Shown here: piece after piece, positions 47,744 through 56,790 of the stretch
Numbering within the stretch: the stretch's first letter is position 1
Layout of the letters: each line of letters opens with the position of its first letter
Assembly: GCF_002250655.1 (NCBI RefSeq)
Contig: NZ_NOZR01000007.1
Location: forward strand, 62,001 to 126,000
From: Mycolicibacterium sphagni
Lineage (GTDB): Bacteria; Actinomycetota; Actinomycetes; Mycobacteriales; Mycobacteriaceae
DNA length: 64,000 nt
Reading direction: 5' to 3'
Made by a program: the position numbers and the translations under genes
Notes under the pieces: generated by a model
Told to the model about the DNA's origin: nothing
The model's input: only the letters and a program-made list of their open reading frames with translations
Databases searched by the model: none

Positions 47744-48157
47744 ATGACAACCGAAGCAGAATGGAATTCATTGCGCACCAATGCAATCGAGGCATCCAGC
47801 CACGCCTACGCACCGTATTCGCGGTTCCCGGTCGGGGCAGCGGCGCTGGTCGATGACGGCCGTGTGGTGACTGGCTGCAATGTGGAGAATGTCTCATATG
47901 GCCTAGGTCTCTGTGCCGAGTGCGCGGTGGTCTGCGCACTGGTTTCCGGTGGCGGCGGACGCCTGATCGCGGTGGCCGTGGTGGACGCCACCGGGGCGGC
48001 GCTGATGCCGTGCGGACGATGCCGTCAGCTGCTTTTCGAGCACGGCGGCCCGGAACTGCTGGTCGATCACCGCGACGGCCCACGCCGGCTGGCCGAGCTG
48101 CTACCCGACGCCTTCGGCCCCGACGACCTGGCCCGGGTGGAGCGGGAAAACCCGTGA
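47744..48157 (+). CDS. cdd: Cytidine deaminase
   Basis: The product has 137 residues, the small tetrameric class. Zinc site and proton shuttle in NVENVSYGLGLCAECAVVCAL (C-A-E) and MPCGRCRQLLFEHG (PCxxC), plus substrate contacts in YSRFPVGAAAL. Converts cytidine and deoxycytidine to uridine and deoxyuridine. First gene of a salvage operon cdd-deoA-add; GTGA overlap with deoA. Confidence 0.95.
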   Translation: MTTEAEWNSLRTNAIEASSHAYAPYSRFPVGAAALVDDGRVVTGCNVENVSYGLGLCAECAVVCALVSGGGGRLIAVAVVDATGAALMPCGRCRQLLFEHGGPELLVDHRDGPRRLAELLPDAFGPDDLARVERENP

Positions 48158-49452
48158 CGGAGTTCACATTCGACGCTCCCACCGTCATCAGGACCAAGCG
48201 CGACGGCGACCGGCTGGCCGACGAGGCCATCGATTGGGTGATCGACGCCTACACCCATGGGCGGGTGGCCGACGAGCAGATGTCGGCGCTGCTGATGGCG
48301 ATCTTCCTGCGTGGAATGGATCGCAGCGAGATCTCCCGGTGGACGACGGCGATGATCGCCTCCGGCGAGCGCCTTGATTTCAGCGACCTGCGTCGCGACG
48401 GGCGTCGGGTGCCGACTGTCGACAAGCATTCCACCGGCGGGGTTGGCGACAAGATCACCATTCCGCTGGTCGCCGTCATCGCGGCGTGTGGCGCGGCGGT
48501 TCCGCAGGCCGCCGGTCGCGGCCTCGGGCATACCGGCGGCACCTTGGACAAGTTGGAGTCGATTCCTGGATTCACCGCCGAGATCACCAAAGCTCAAGTG
48601 CGCCAGCAGTTGTCCGAGATCGGTGCGGCCATCTTTGCGGCCGGTAAGCTGGCGCCGGCCGACCGCAAGATCTATGCGCTGCGTGACGTCACGGGCACCG
48701 TGGAGTCCTTGCCGCTGATTGCCAGCTCCGTGATGAGCAAAAAACTGGCCGAGGGTGCCGACGCACTGGTGCTCGATGTGAAGGTCGGTCGCGGGGCATT
48801 TCTGAAAACCGAAGCCGAGTCGCGGGAGCTGGCGGCCACCATGGTCGAGCTGGGCCTGGCTCAAGGCGTGCCGACGCGGGCACTGCTCACCGATATGGAC
48901 ATCCCGCTCGGTTGCACGGTCGGCAATGCCCTGGAGGTCGCCGAGTCGCTCGAGGTGCTGGCCGGCGGCGGACCCGACGACGTGGTCGAACTGACCGTCC
49001 GGCTGGCGGCCGAGATGCTGGACCTGTCCGGGATCGACAGCCGCGACCCGGCCCAGACTCTGCGCGACGGCACCGCGATGGACCGCTTCCGCGCACTGGT
49101 GAGCGCCCAGGGTGGCGATGTTCACGCGCAGCTTCCGATCGGTGCCCATTCCGAGACCGTGCTGGCACCCCGAAGCGGCACAATGGGGGACATAGACGCG
49201 ATGGCGATGGGGCTGACGGTATGGCGGCTCGGCGCGGGCCGGGCCAGCCCGGGGGAACGTGTGCAATTCGGTGCCGGCGTGCGCATTCACCGCCGGCCTG
49301 GCGAGCCGGTCTCCGCAGGTGAGCCACTGTTCACGCTGTACACCGACACGCCTGGGCGGATTCCCGCCGCCATGGGCGAACTCGACGGCTCCTGGACCGT
49401 CGTCGACTCTCCCCTGGAGCTGCGCCCGTTGATCATCGGTCGGATCGCGTGA
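48154..49452 (+). CDS. deoA: Thymidine phosphorylase
   Basis: The product has 432 residues. The glycosyltransferase family 3 domain carries the signature [33 protein letters not shown] region, [19 protein letters not shown], the phosphate-binding [26 protein letters not shown] and a C-terminal pyrimidine-nucleoside-phosphorylase domain. It cleaves thymidine/deoxyuridine with phosphate to the base and deoxyribose-1-phosphate. The start GTG 48154 overlaps the cdd stop; longer upstream frames lie in cdd. Confidence 0.96.
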   Translation: MTEFTFDAPTVIRTKRDGDRLADEAIDWVIDAYTHGRVADEQMSALLMAIFLRGMDRSEISRWTTAMIASGERLDFSDLRRDGRRVPTVDKHSTGGVGDKITIPLVAVIAACGAAVPQAAGRGLGHTGGTLDKLESIPGFTAEITKAQVRQQLSEIGAAIFAAGKLAPADRKIYALRDVTGTVESLPLIASSVMSKKLAEGADALVLDVKVGRGAFLKTEAESRELAATMVELGLAQGVPTRALLTDMDIPLGCTVGNALEVAESLEVLAGGGPDDVVELTVRLAAEMLDLSGIDSRDPAQTLRDGTAMDRFRALVSAQGGDVHAQLPIGAHSETVLAPRSGTMGDIDAMAMGLTVWRLGAGRASPGERVQFGAGVRIHRRPGEPVSAGEPLFTLYTDTPGRIPAAMGELDGSWTVVDSPLELRPLIIGRIA

Positions 49453-50540
49453 TGGCCACGCCTCTGACTCTCGCGATGATCCGCCGGGCGCCCAAGGCGC
49501 TGCTGCACGATCACCTCGACGGCGGCCTGCGCCCGGCCACCGTCCTCGAGATCGCCGAGCAGACCGGCTACGACGGGTTGCCCGCGACCGACGAGGCCGC
49601 GCTGGCCGCGTGGTTTCGTACCGCCGCACACAGCGGGTCGCTGGTGCGCTACCTCGAGCCGTTCGCGCACACCGTCGCCGTCATGCAGACGCCTCAGTCG
49701 TTGCACCGGGTGGCCTTCGAATGCGTCGAGGACCTGGCCGCCGACAACGTGGTGTACGCCGAGGTGCGCTTCGCCCCGGAACTACACATCGACCGCGGGC
49801 TGTCCCTCGACGAAGTGGTGGATGCGGTGCTGGCCGGTTTCGCTGACGGGGAGAAGGCCGCGGCTGCGGCAGGCCGTCCCATCGTGGTGCGCTGCCTGGT
49901 GACCGCCATGCGGCACGCCGCTCGCTCGCTGGGCATCGCCGAGCTGGCGATCCGGTTCCGCGACCGGGGAGTGGTGGGATTCGACATCGCCGGCGCCGAG
50001 GCCGGCTACCCACCCACACGTCACCTCGACGCTTTCGAGTACATGCGAACCAACAACGCGCGCTTCACCATTCACGCGGGCGAAGCATTCGGCCTGCCGT
50101 CGATCCACGAGGCATTGGCCTACTGTGGAGCCGATCGCCTCGGCCACGGCGTCCGCATCGTCGACGATATCGACGTGCTGCCCGACGGCACGGCCAGGCT
50201 GGGCACGCTGGCCGCGATCCTGCGCGACAAGCGAGTTCCGCTGGAGATGTGCCCGAGCTCGAATGTGCAGACCGGCGCGGTCGACAGCATCGCCAGCCAC
50301 CCCTTCGACCTGCTGGCCCGGCTGCGGTTCCGGGTCACGGTCAACACCGACAACCGGCTGATGAGCGACACCACGATGAGCCAGGAGATGCTGCGCCTGG
50401 TGGAGGCGTTCGGCTACGGGTGGAGTGATCTCGAGCGGTTCACCATCAACGCGATGAAGTCGGCCTTCATCCACTTCGACGAGCGGCTGGCCATCATCGA
50501 CGAGGTGATCAAGCCCCGCTACGCCGTGCTGTTGGGCTAG
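49452..50540 (+). CDS. add: Adenosine deaminase
   Basis: The product has 362 residues from ATG 49452, which shares one base with the deoA stop; GTG 49449 immediately before is also possible. TIM-barrel deaminase motifs: [14 protein letters not shown] (zinc HxH), [54 protein letters not shown] and [16 protein letters not shown]. Converts adenosine/deoxyadenosine to inosine/deoxyinosine in purine salvage. Last gene of the operon. Confidence 0.96.
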   Translation: MATPLTLAMIRRAPKALLHDHLDGGLRPATVLEIAEQTGYDGLPATDEAALAAWFRTAAHSGSLVRYLEPFAHTVAVMQTPQSLHRVAFECVEDLAADNVVYAEVRFAPELHIDRGLSLDEVVDAVLAGFADGEKAAAAAGRPIVVRCLVTAMRHAARSLGIAELAIRFRDRGVVGFDIAGAEAGYPPTRHLDAFEYMRTNNARFTIHAGEAFGLPSIHEALAYCGADRLGHGVRIVDDIDVLPDGTARLGTLAAILRDKRVPLEMCPSSNVQTGAVDSIASHPFDLLARLRFRVTVNTDNRLMSDTTMSQEMLRLVEAFGYGWSDLERFTINAMKSAFIHFDERLAIIDEVIKPRYAVLLG

Positions 50541-50705
50541 CCGGCGGGCTGGGACGAGTTTGCTGCGTGACCGGGGTCGGGACCGCGTGCCGCGCGTCGG
50601 CACCCAACCGGGCGTACGATCCGAATTGCCGCCGGCCGCGCGCCACGAATTGCCTCGCCACCTCGTGATACATGTCCGGGTGCTCGCGCGATGTAACTTG
50701 GTGTG

Positions 50706-53700
50706 ATGTCCAAGCGCGCCGTTTTCAGGGGCGTGTCACCACATAAGCTCCTCACGGGCTTGGGTCGGGTGATCGTTCGCCACCCCCTGCTCGTGATCGC
50801 TGCTTGGCTAGTTCTGGCGGGGGCCATGATGGCCTTCATCACCCCGCTCGGGGTCGTCGCGGCGCGCAACCCCCCGGATTTCCTGCCTCAAGATGCTCCG
50901 GTGCTGGTGTCGGCGCACAAGATGCAGGACGCGTTTCATGAGGCCAACGCGGGCAATTTCGCCGCGGTCATCCTCAGTAACGAGAACGGACTGACGCCAG
51001 CCGACGAGGACACCTACCGCCGGCTCGTCGACAAGCTCAAAGACGACACCAAGCACGTCACGTCGCTCCAGGATTTCGTCCATATCCCGGAACTCAAAGA
51101 GGTGATGACCAGCAAGGACCAGAAAGCCTGGAACCTGCCGGTCAGTATGGGTGGCACGATGGGCGCCCCAGACGGCCAGGACTCCTATCGCGCCGTCATG
51201 AAGATCGTGGGCGACGAGACCAAGAACTCGACGCTGAAGGTCAACGTGGTGGGCGGCGCCTCGACCATCGAGGACTTGAACGTCATCGGCGCGCGCGACC
51301 AGCACATGATCGAGATCGCCACCGTCGGGCTCGTTTTCGTAATCCTGATCCTCGTGTATCGCAGCCTGATCGCCATGCTGATGCCGCTGATCACCATCGG
51401 CATTTCGCTGGTGGTCGCACAGCAGGCCGTGGCCGGTCTCGGTGAACTCGGGTTGGGGCTGGGCCCGCAGACCATCATGTTGATGACAGGCATGATCATG
51501 GGTGCTGGTGTCGACTACGGCGTCTTTCTGTACAGCCGATATCAGGAGCTCACCAAGACCGGGATGGGGTCCGACGACGCCCTGGTCGAAGCGCTGGTCT
51601 CGATCGGCGAGGTGATCGCCGGCTCGGCGGGCACCGTCGCCATCACCTTCCTGGGGATGTCCTTCACCAAACTGGCCATCTTCTCCACCGTCGGCCCGGC
51701 CTTGACGGTGACCATTTTCGTCGGCTTCCTGGCCTCGATCACCCTGCTCCCGGCATTCATCGTGCTGGCCGGCCGGCGGGGATGGATCAAACAGCGACGC
51801 GACATCACCGGCCGTCTGTGGCGGCGATCCGGCGTCATGATCGTCCGCCGGCCGGTCGCGTTGCTGGTGACCAGCGTCGTGATCCTGGGTGGATTGGCCG
51901 CCACCACGTCGGTGATGAAGTTCAACTACGACGATCGCAAGAACCTGCCCCAGGACTCCGCGAGCAACCACGCCTACCAGGTGATGGACAAGCACTTCCC
52001 GATCAGCAGCACGTTGCAACAGTTCCTGTTCATCCAATCCCCGAACGACCTGCGCACCCCCAAGGCGCTGGCCGACATGGAGCAGATGGCCGAACGCGTG
52101 GCGCAGCTGCCCGATATCGACATGGTCCGCGGTATCACCAGGCCTACCGGCCAGGTGCTCGAGCAGGCAAAGACCACTTATCAGGCCGGTGAAGTCGGCA
52201 CCAAGCTCGGCGATGCGTCCACCCTCATCCACTCCAACGACGACAACTTGTCCTTGCTCTCGGGCGGCGCCGGCAAGATGGCTGACGTCCTGGGTCAGAT
52301 CCGCACGCAGGTGGTCGGATCGATCGCCAGTGTTCGCGGATTGACCACTGCGCTGGACGCCATGTCGCAGAAGTACGGCGGGACCAAGACGCTGGACCAG
52401 ATCGATAAAACCGCCACCCTGGTGACCAGCATGAGATCCCTGGGCGATGCGTTGGGCCTGAGCATCCTGCGGGTGACCAGCATCAGCGACTGGGCCACAC
52501 CGATGGTCAACGCGTTGAACGTCAGTCCGGAGTGCAATGCCGACCCGGCCTGCGTGAACTCGCGGTCTGACCTGCAGAAGATCGTCGATGCCAGTAACAC
52601 CGAAGGCGTCCACTCGATCGAGGAATTCGCCCGCGAACTGTCGGCCACCGACGGATCTCAGAGGCTCGACGACTCAGTCCACCAGCTGAGCCAGAACGTG
52701 CAGAAGGCCACCGCGGCCGCACGTGCGCTCGGCGTGGGTCAGCCCGGTGGCGTCGAGAAGAAGCTCAATGACGCGGTCCAGGGCGTCAACACGCTTGCGG
52801 ATTCGAGTCGTCAACTCGCGCTGGGTGTGCAGACCCTCGTCGACCAAACGCGGAATCTCGGGGCGGGTCTGGATCAGGCTTCGTCATTCCTGTTGGCCAT
52901 GAAGCGGGAGGCGGCCGACCCGCCGATGTCGGGTTTCTACATCCCGCCACAGGTGTTGACGATGGACGAGTTCAAGAAGGCCGCCAACCTGTTTGTCTCC
53001 GCGGACGGACATTCGGCGCGGTATCTGATTCAGACGGCACTCAATCCGTTCGGCACCGAGGCGATGGATCAGGTCAAGGACATCGTCGACACCGCGAACG
53101 ACGCACGGCCCAATACCCAGCTGGCCGGTGCGCAGATCTCGATGGTCGGGTTCTCGTCGATCAACGCCAATATCCGGGACTACTACGACTCCGACTTCGT
53201 TTACATCCTGTGCATGACGTTGACCGTGGTCTTCCTGATCCTGCTGGTGCTGCTGCGCGCTATCGTCGCACCGTTGTATCTCGTTCTTTCCGTGGTTCTT
53301 TCGTACGGCGCCGCGCTGGGGATCGGCGTCGTGCTGTTCCAGTTCATCCTCGGTGAGGAATTGGCCTGGGGCGTACCGGGAATCGCGTTCATGGTGCTCG
53401 TCGCGGTCGGCGCCGATTACAACCTGCTGTTGATCTCACGCATTCGCGATGAGGCGAAATACGGTGTGCGCTCGGCAGTTATCCGCACCGTGGGGGCGAC
53501 CGGCGGGGTGATCACCTCGGCGGGTCTGATCTTTGCGGCGTCGATGATGGCGCTGACGGTCAGCAGCGTGCTCACCGCGGCTCAGATCGGCTTCGTGATC
53601 GGTGTGGGTCTGCTGCTGGATACCTTCCTGGTGCGGACCCTCACGGTGCCGGCGGCGTGCGTGCTTGTCGGCGACGCCAACTGGTGGCCGTCGAAGACGC

Positions 53701-53903
53701 CGCGGGTGAGGCTGAAGGCTTCGAAGTTGGCGGCCACGGCGGCTGCGGCATCTGCGGCCTCTGCCGCATCGCCGGTGGCGGTGCTCTACGACGAATCCGA
53801 GGAGCCGGCCGAAGACATCGATGAGGCGGTCGCAGCGATGGAGCCGGTCGCACAGTTCGACGACGACGATCCGCCTACCGACCTGCACCCCGAAGTCGAA
53901 TAG
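50706..53903 (+). CDS. Large MmpL-family RND transporter without MmpS partner
   Basis: The product has 1065 residues, about 100 longer than the upstream MmpL. One N-terminal helix (about 24-46), a first porter domain, a five-helix block (about 200-358) with GMIMGAGVDYGVFLYSRYQEL, a helix at about 380-400, a long second loop (about 410-830) containing heptad-like Gln/Asp/Leu helical hairpins, a final five-helix block (about 835-985) with [18 protein letters not shown], and an acidic Ala-rich cytoplasmic tail. The length and long loop recall glycolipid-exporting MmpLs. TAACTT at 50694-50699 could be a -10 box giving a near-leaderless mRNA. Its 3' end overlaps the convergent oxidoreductase by 29 bp. 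Confidence 0.92.
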   Translation: MSKRAVFRGVSPHKLLTGLGRVIVRHPLLVIAAWLVLAGAMMAFITPLGVVAARNPPDFLPQDAPVLVSAHKMQDAFHEANAGNFAAVILSNENGLTPADEDTYRRLVDKLKDDTKHVTSLQDFVHIPELKEVMTSKDQKAWNLPVSMGGTMGAPDGQDSYRAVMKIVGDETKNSTLKVNVVGGASTIEDLNVIGARDQHMIEIATVGLVFVILILVYRSLIAMLMPLITIGISLVVAQQAVAGLGELGLGLGPQTIMLMTGMIMGAGVDYGVFLYSRYQELTKTGMGSDDALVEALVSIGEVIAGSAGTVAITFLGMSFTKLAIFSTVGPALTVTIFVGFLASITLLPAFIVLAGRRGWIKQRRDITGRLWRRSGVMIVRRPVALLVTSVVILGGLAATTSVMKFNYDDRKNLPQDSASNHAYQVMDKHFPISSTLQQFLFIQSPNDLRTPKALADMEQMAERVAQLPDIDMVRGITRPTGQVLEQAKTTYQAGEVGTKLGDASTLIHSNDDNLSLLSGGAGKMADVLGQIRTQVVGSIASVRGLTTALDAMSQKYGGTKTLDQIDKTATLVTSMRSLGDALGLSILRVTSISDWATPMVNALNVSPECNADPACVNSRSDLQKIVDASNTEGVHSIEEFARELSATDGSQRLDDSVHQLSQNVQKATAAARALGVGQPGGVEKKLNDAVQGVNTLADSSRQLALGVQTLVDQTRNLGAGLDQASSFLLAMKREAADPPMSGFYIPPQVLTMDEFKKAANLFVSADGHSARYLIQTALNPFGTEAMDQVKDIVDTANDARPNTQLAGAQISMVGFSSINANIRDYYDSDFVYILCMTLTVVFLILLVLLRAIVAPLYLVLSVVLSYGAALGIGVVLFQFILGEELAWGVPGIAFMVLVAVGADYNLLLISRIRDEAKYGVRSAVIRTVGATGGVITSAGLIFAASMMALTVSSVLTAAQIGFVIGVGLLLDTFLVRTLTVPAACVLVGDANWWPSKTPRVRLKASKLAATAAAASAASAASPVAVLYDESEEPAEDIDEAVAAMEPVAQFDDDDPPTDLHPEVE

Positions 53904-54897
53904 CCGCTGCCGGCACCCAGGGTATGCCGCGCGCGGCGAAGCTGACCAGGTTGTCGGCGACGGCATCCTCGAGGTGGTAGCGGCTGTTGACCGGGTCGGC
54001 ATTCCACAGCGACGAGATCACTTGGCTCAGACCGTCGATGCGGAGCAGGTTGAACTCGGAGTCGTCATCGAGTCCCATGGCGGCCAGCGTTGCGTGATAC
54101 GGAAGGCCGATCGTGGTCGGTGTCTCGAGACCGTCGATCGCGAACCCGGTCAGGCCAGCGCCGCCTTCGAGGCGAACAAGCCTGGCGCCCGGGGCGTCTC
54201 GGATCTCATTGCCCATGGGATGTCCGGTGAGGGTGGTCTTGGCGCCGGTGACGGCGAAGGATCCCTCGCCCTGCCGGTAGGGTTCGTTGACCTCGCCGAC
54301 CTTGCCGCCCTTGAAGCGGTAGGAGATGTTGACGCCGCCCGGAATGCGTTGACTACGAGCCGAACTCGGTGGCAGAAGGCCCAGCCATGACCTCGCCAGC
54401 GCCAGCGCGTGATAGCGATATCCCATCTGGGACATCGAGACTCGGCTCACCTCGCCGAGCGCACCGGATCGGATGGCGTCGCCGACCAAGCGGTACTGCG
54501 GCATGTTCATGAAGTCTTCGCCCACCCGGATCTGCTTCCAGCGCCGGAATAGAGCCAGCCGCCCAAGATCATCCAGGCGCCCGACGCCGGGGGTGTCGAT
54601 GACCAATGCCGCGCCGGGTGCCAGGTGTGCGAGTGATTTCAGGACGGCGAGGTTGTTGGTCACCGTGACCGACACCAGCGCGAGGTCGATATCCCCTGGG
54701 CGCAGTGACCGCGGATCCTCTATCGCCTCCACACCCCACCGCTCGCCGGCGGCGCGCGCATTCGCGTAAGTCCGGGAGTGGATTCCGACGATCTCGACGT
54801 GGGAATTCTGCAAGCTCAACGCCGGCAGGAACGCGTTGCGAACTCGGTATCCGGAACCGACGACGAGCGCCCGCAGCCGGCTACTGGGCTGGGTCAC
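53875..54897 (-). CDS. Gfo/Idh/MocA-family oxidoreductase
   Basis: The product has 340 residues. Rossmann start LRALVVGSGYRVRNAFLPALSLQ (a GxGxxx variant), followed by VEIVGIHSRTYANARAAGERWG and IDLALVSVTVTNNLAVL; the central VGEDFMNMPQYRLVGDAIRSGALGEVSRVSM matches the family, where the EKP motif is usual. No classical EKP is visible (the equivalent region reads IDTPGVGRL), so catalysis may differ. Such enzymes oxidise or reduce sugars, nucleotide sugars or cyclitols with NAD(P). The GTG at 54897 overlaps the dioxygenase stop (GTGA), so the two act together. Its role in modifying an envelope sugar is inferred from the adjacent MmpL and PE-PPE genes. Confidence 0.78.
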   Translation of the reverse strand: MTQPSSRLRALVVGSGYRVRNAFLPALSLQNSHVEIVGIHSRTYANARAAGERWGVEAIEDPRSLRPGDIDLALVSVTVTNNLAVLKSLAHLAPGAALVIDTPGVGRLDDLGRLALFRRWKQIRVGEDFMNMPQYRLVGDAIRSGALGEVSRVSMSQMGYRYHALALARSWLGLLPPSSARSQRIPGGVNISYRFKGGKVGEVNEPYRQGEGSFAVTGAKTTLTGHPMGNEIRDAPGARLVRLEGGAGLTGFAIDGLETPTTIGLPYHATLAAMGLDDDSEFNLLRIDGLSQVISSLWNADPVNSRYHLEDAVADNLVSFAARGIPWVPAAAIRLRGAGR

Positions 54898-55739
54898 ACA
54901 ACGCCCGCGGCGGCCAGCACTCGAAAACCGACGGTCTGGGCGCGGATGTAGGTCGCCTGCGCCCGGGACAGCTCGTTCCTGGTCGTCGGGGGCAGCGGGA
55001 CACCGGCCGGAATCTCGCCGCGGTCCTGCAACGCAGTGGTGGTGCCGACCCGGTTCTCGTCGATGAGGGCGAGCAGCGCCGGATCCGTCAGATGCGCGCG
55101 GGCGTCCTGGAACTCCGCCAGCCCGATCCGGTCGTTGGGCAGGCCGGCCGGCTGGAACGAGACCTTCAGGACGCGGCGGCGCAGGGCACCACGGTTCGGC
55201 GACGCGCGATGGAAGTAGGACCGGTTCCACATCGCGGCCGTGCCGACGGGGCCGACCAACTGCACCGCGTCGCCGCCGGCGCGCATCCCGTTGTTGGGGC
55301 GGTGCGGATAGAACTCGAACGCGCCGTCAACCTCACCGACCGGTGACAGGAGGATGAAGATGCTGATGAAGGACGGGAAGTCGGGGGTGTAGGCGCCGAT
55401 CGTCTCGGTGTCGCGATGCCAGCCCAGTGGCTTGTCGCGGTGGATGTGCGGCCGGCCCTGATTGGCGGCGATCTCGTAGCAGTGGCAGTGGTAGAGCAAG
55501 GCCGAGGGATGGATGCCGGCGATGACCTGACGAACGGGCTCGCTGAAGAGCTCGGCGAAGATCCCGGTCTCGGCCAGCGCATCGGCACTGGCGTACGACC
55601 GTCGCTCGCCGTCGGTTCCCGCGAAGATCGGATCCAGGCGGCGATTCCAGTCTTCGATCACCTCGACCGGCCAGAGTCCGGTCAGATCGGCGATGCCCTG
55701 GTTTGCCAGCAGGTTGGACAAAGTCAGTGTCGACGTCAC
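54894..55739 (-). CDS. Phytanoyl-CoA dioxygenase (PhyH)-family 2-oxoglutarate/Fe(II) oxygenase
   Basis: The product has 281 residues. Fe(II)-binding HxD appears in PLGWHRDTETIGAY, the distal His in NRSYFHRASPNRG, and the 2-oxoglutarate Arg candidate in RRRVLKVSFQP; the double-stranded beta-helix core lies at about residues 90-220. Members hydroxylate lipids, sugars or secondary metabolites. GTG 55739 has GGAGGT about 10 bases upstream, and upstream in-frame codons lie before this site. It is transcribed with the Gfo/Idh/MocA gene. The substrate is unknown. Confidence 0.82.
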   Translation of the reverse strand: MTSTLTLSNLLANQGIADLTGLWPVEVIEDWNRRLDPIFAGTDGERRSYASADALAETGIFAELFSEPVRQVIAGIHPSALLYHCHCYEIAANQGRPHIHRDKPLGWHRDTETIGAYTPDFPSFISIFILLSPVGEVDGAFEFYPHRPNNGMRAGGDAVQLVGPVGTAAMWNRSYFHRASPNRGALRRRVLKVSFQPAGLPNDRIGLAEFQDARAHLTDPALLALIDENRVGTTTALQDRGEIPAGVPLPPTTRNELSRAQATYIRAQTVGFRVLAAAGVV

Positions 55740-55883
55740 CAGTGATACCTCCCTCAGCCCACGACGATAGGCCACGGCCAGCGTGGAAATGAAATCCGAG
55801 AACTCACGCTACAGGCTATCGGCGCTGGCTGCGAGGGCCGTTGGTCACCTGAAACCACAAAGTGACGCAGGGGCCGGCGGGGA

Positions 55884-56483
55884 CTATTGCGCGAAGACGA
55901 ACAGCCGGTGCTGATACCCGTCGACGTTTGCCCAGTTCTCTTCGTGCAGGCTCGTGTAACCCCGCTCCCGGAACAGGGACCGAATGTCCTCTTCGAGGTA
56001 GCTGTTCAGCCAGCCGCGACTGATCCGATCGACGGCACCGAGCTTGGTGCGCCGGAATTGATCGTTGCTGTCGGGGCAGCCGTAGGAGATCACCGCGCGG
56101 GGCGCGAACGTCGACAGCCAGTCCAGCACCGACGGGACGTCACGCAGGTATTCCAGAACTCCCATGATCACGGCGACGTCGTAGGTGTCCTTGCCCAGGT
56201 TGGGCAGCGGACGCTCGTTGAGATCGCAGACGATCGTTCCCGGGCCCCGGTCGACGAGATCAGACGGCGTGTAGGTACACGACGGGTCGAGGTGGCGTTC
56301 GATGGCCCGGGTGCCCGCACCGAACTCAATCACCCGGCTGTCTGCCGGTATCAGCTCGGCGGCGCGCGCCGTGCGCGGCTCCCAGTCGGAGTACAGATTC
56401 CGGGTATCGGCCCAGCGCTTAACGTCGGTCTTTCGGCGCAGTGCGGCGATGATCCCCAACTTCGGGATGTGCACTCGGCTCAC
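55884..56483 (-). CDS. Small class I methyltransferase-like protein
   Basis: The product has 199 residues. SAM-binding pattern SRVIEFGAGTRAIERHL (motif I), YTPSDLVDRGPGTIVCDLNERPLP and DVAVIMGVLEYLRDVPSVLDWLSTFAPRAVISYG (motifs II-III), followed by GWLNSYLEEDIRSLFRERGY. The FGAG motif I and position of the acidic residue fit a Methyltransf_11/23-type enzyme. It starts at GTG 56483 and lies 144 bp upstream of the dioxygenase on the same strand, so it may be the first gene of the same unit. Acceptor unknown. Confidence 0.75.
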   Translation of the reverse strand: MSRVHIPKLGIIAALRRKTDVKRWADTRNLYSDWEPRTARAAELIPADSRVIEFGAGTRAIERHLDPSCTYTPSDLVDRGPGTIVCDLNERPLPNLGKDTYDVAVIMGVLEYLRDVPSVLDWLSTFAPRAVISYGCPDSNDQFRRTKLGAVDRISRGWLNSYLEEDIRSLFRERGYTSLHEENWANVDGYQHRLFVFAQ

Positions 56484-56790
56484 TGAATTGTCACCCCAAG
56501 GCTTGTCGTTTTCAGAAGGTTAGCACCCCGCCTTCACGCGACCGGCGGCCGTTTGCGGGAAAGCCTACGCCGGAGTCAATTTTTGACCTGCCTGCTGGGT
56601 CGGCCCAATCGCCCGTTTACCCCGGTCTTCCTCAGCGGTTGGTTGTTTGTCGGCTGCGCCGATCCTGTCTTTGCCTGGGATGCTTCGGTGGCTCGATCCG
56701 TTTGCTGATAGAGTCTGTCAGGCCTGGTCGGGGCAGGTGCGTTCTCTCGTCGTGCGTGGTTTTGACCGGGATAGGGAGTGGTGACCCGAT
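56484..56790. other. 307-bp divergent spacer between methyltransferase and PE-PPE genes
   Basis: No gene is seen. It must hold the two divergent promoters. A TAGAGT at 56709-56714 could be a -10 box for the PE-PPE gene, and GGGAG about 13 bases before ATG 56791 is its ribosome-binding site. No strong palindrome was found. Confidence 0.45.
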
